A stretch of DNA of 5,770 bases from Bacteroidales bacterium UBA4417 (GTDB lineage: Bacteria; Bacteroidota; Bacteroidia; Bacteroidales; UBA4417), in NCBI GenBank assembly GCA_002389705.1, contig DGQJ01000042.1, positions 7,940 through 13,709 on the forward strand, written 5' to 3'. Positions 5,615 to 5,770 of this stretch are shown here, piece after piece (position 1 is the first letter of the stretch; every line of letters starts with the position of its first letter). A program made the position numbers and the translations under genes. The notes under the pieces are model-generated. The model ran no database searches and had not been told where the DNA came from. It saw nothing but the letters and a program-made list of their open reading frames with translations.

Positions 5615-5642
5615 CACAATTGGCAAAAATTATATACGTTTG
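5612..5642 (+). promoter_or_regulatory. Candidate promoter of the HerA-like ATPase gene
   Basis: TTG at 5612-5614 and TACGTTTG at 5635-5642 are 20 bases apart, and both match the Bacteroidota -33/-7 consensus perfectly. The ATG of the next gene follows 36 bases after the -7 box. The -7 box lies outside the recognisable part of element C, so this may be the gene's native promoter. Confidence 0.6.
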
Positions 5643-5678
5643 TTGTAGTACATATTAAACCGTATAAAGCATTAAACT

Positions 5679-5770
5679 ATGTTGACACCAGAAGGGAAGT
5701 TGCTTATAGCAAAATCAGGAATTGAACTTTTTTTAAACCCGCGTATGGCCAACCGCCATGGCCTGATTGC
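5679..5770 (+). CDS. HerA-like ATPase, YjgR/DUF853 family, N-terminal fragment
   Basis: Only the first 30 codons are in the window; the gene continues past the right edge. The start reads MLTPEGKLLIAKSGIELFLN, and the visible part ends in PRMANRHGLI. In E. coli YjgR and other DUF853 proteins a very similar start (ELFL.P.MANRHGLI) runs straight into a Walker A of the type GATGTGKT. The family comprises HerA/FtsK-superfamily P-loop ATPases of poorly known role. The Walker A itself is beyond the window, so the assignment rests on the lead-in sequence. A good promoter precedes it and the start codon is unambiguous. It marks the return to conserved genes after the accessory block. Confidence 0.82.
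   Translation, partial: MLTPEGKLLIAKSGIELFLNPRMANRHGLI

Overview
The window looks like chromosomal DNA from a member of the Bacteroidota, probably Bacteroidales/Marinilabiliales-like. Three things point there: candidate promoters of the TTG-N20-22-TAnnTTTG type, almost no Shine-Dalgarno sequences before the start codons, and an E1 alpha/beta fusion of the kind I associate with this phylum. All supported genes are on the + strand. The window falls into a conserved left block, a composite intergenic spacer, an AT-rich accessory block and the first codons of a conserved gene on the right.

Left block (1-3230, fairly GC-rich; 35 of 60 bases are G/C in the line starting at 1921): the C-terminal half of a family-4 type glycosyltransferase (1-456), a threonylcarbamoyl-AMP synthase of the TsaC/YrdC family (511-1080), and, behind its own candidate promoter, a 681-residue fused E1 alpha-beta subunit of a 2-oxoacid dehydrogenase complex (1185-3230). 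These are housekeeping or envelope genes; only the first two are close enough to share a transcript.

Spacer (3231-3575): about fourteen degenerate 7-base units in perfect register (3248-3345), then a textbook Rho-independent terminator (3420-3454), then a -7 promoter box and a TAAC..GTTACCA motif just before the first accessory gene.

Accessory block (about 3520-5620, visibly AT-rich; 18 of 60 bases are G/C in the line starting at 5281): three unrelated orphan genes, each membrane-associated or exported. They are a four-helix membrane protein, a protein with an N-terminal signal or anchor, and a two-helix protein with a possible PH-like domain. Each is followed by a diverged copy of the same intergenic element (A 4071-4191, B 4877-5006, C 5535-5614). 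The element is an imperfect long inverted repeat. Its left end reads GGTAATAAAC and its right end reads TAACGTTACC. In copies A and B a TATATTTG promoter box lies in the loop between the arms. The gene-element-gene-element arrangement looks like a cassette array without a visible recombinase, and it is the most interesting part of the window.

Right edge (5679-5770): the start of a YjgR/DUF853-type HerA-like ATPase, with a good promoter just upstream and outside the recognisable part of element C. The accessory block is therefore sandwiched between two conserved genes.
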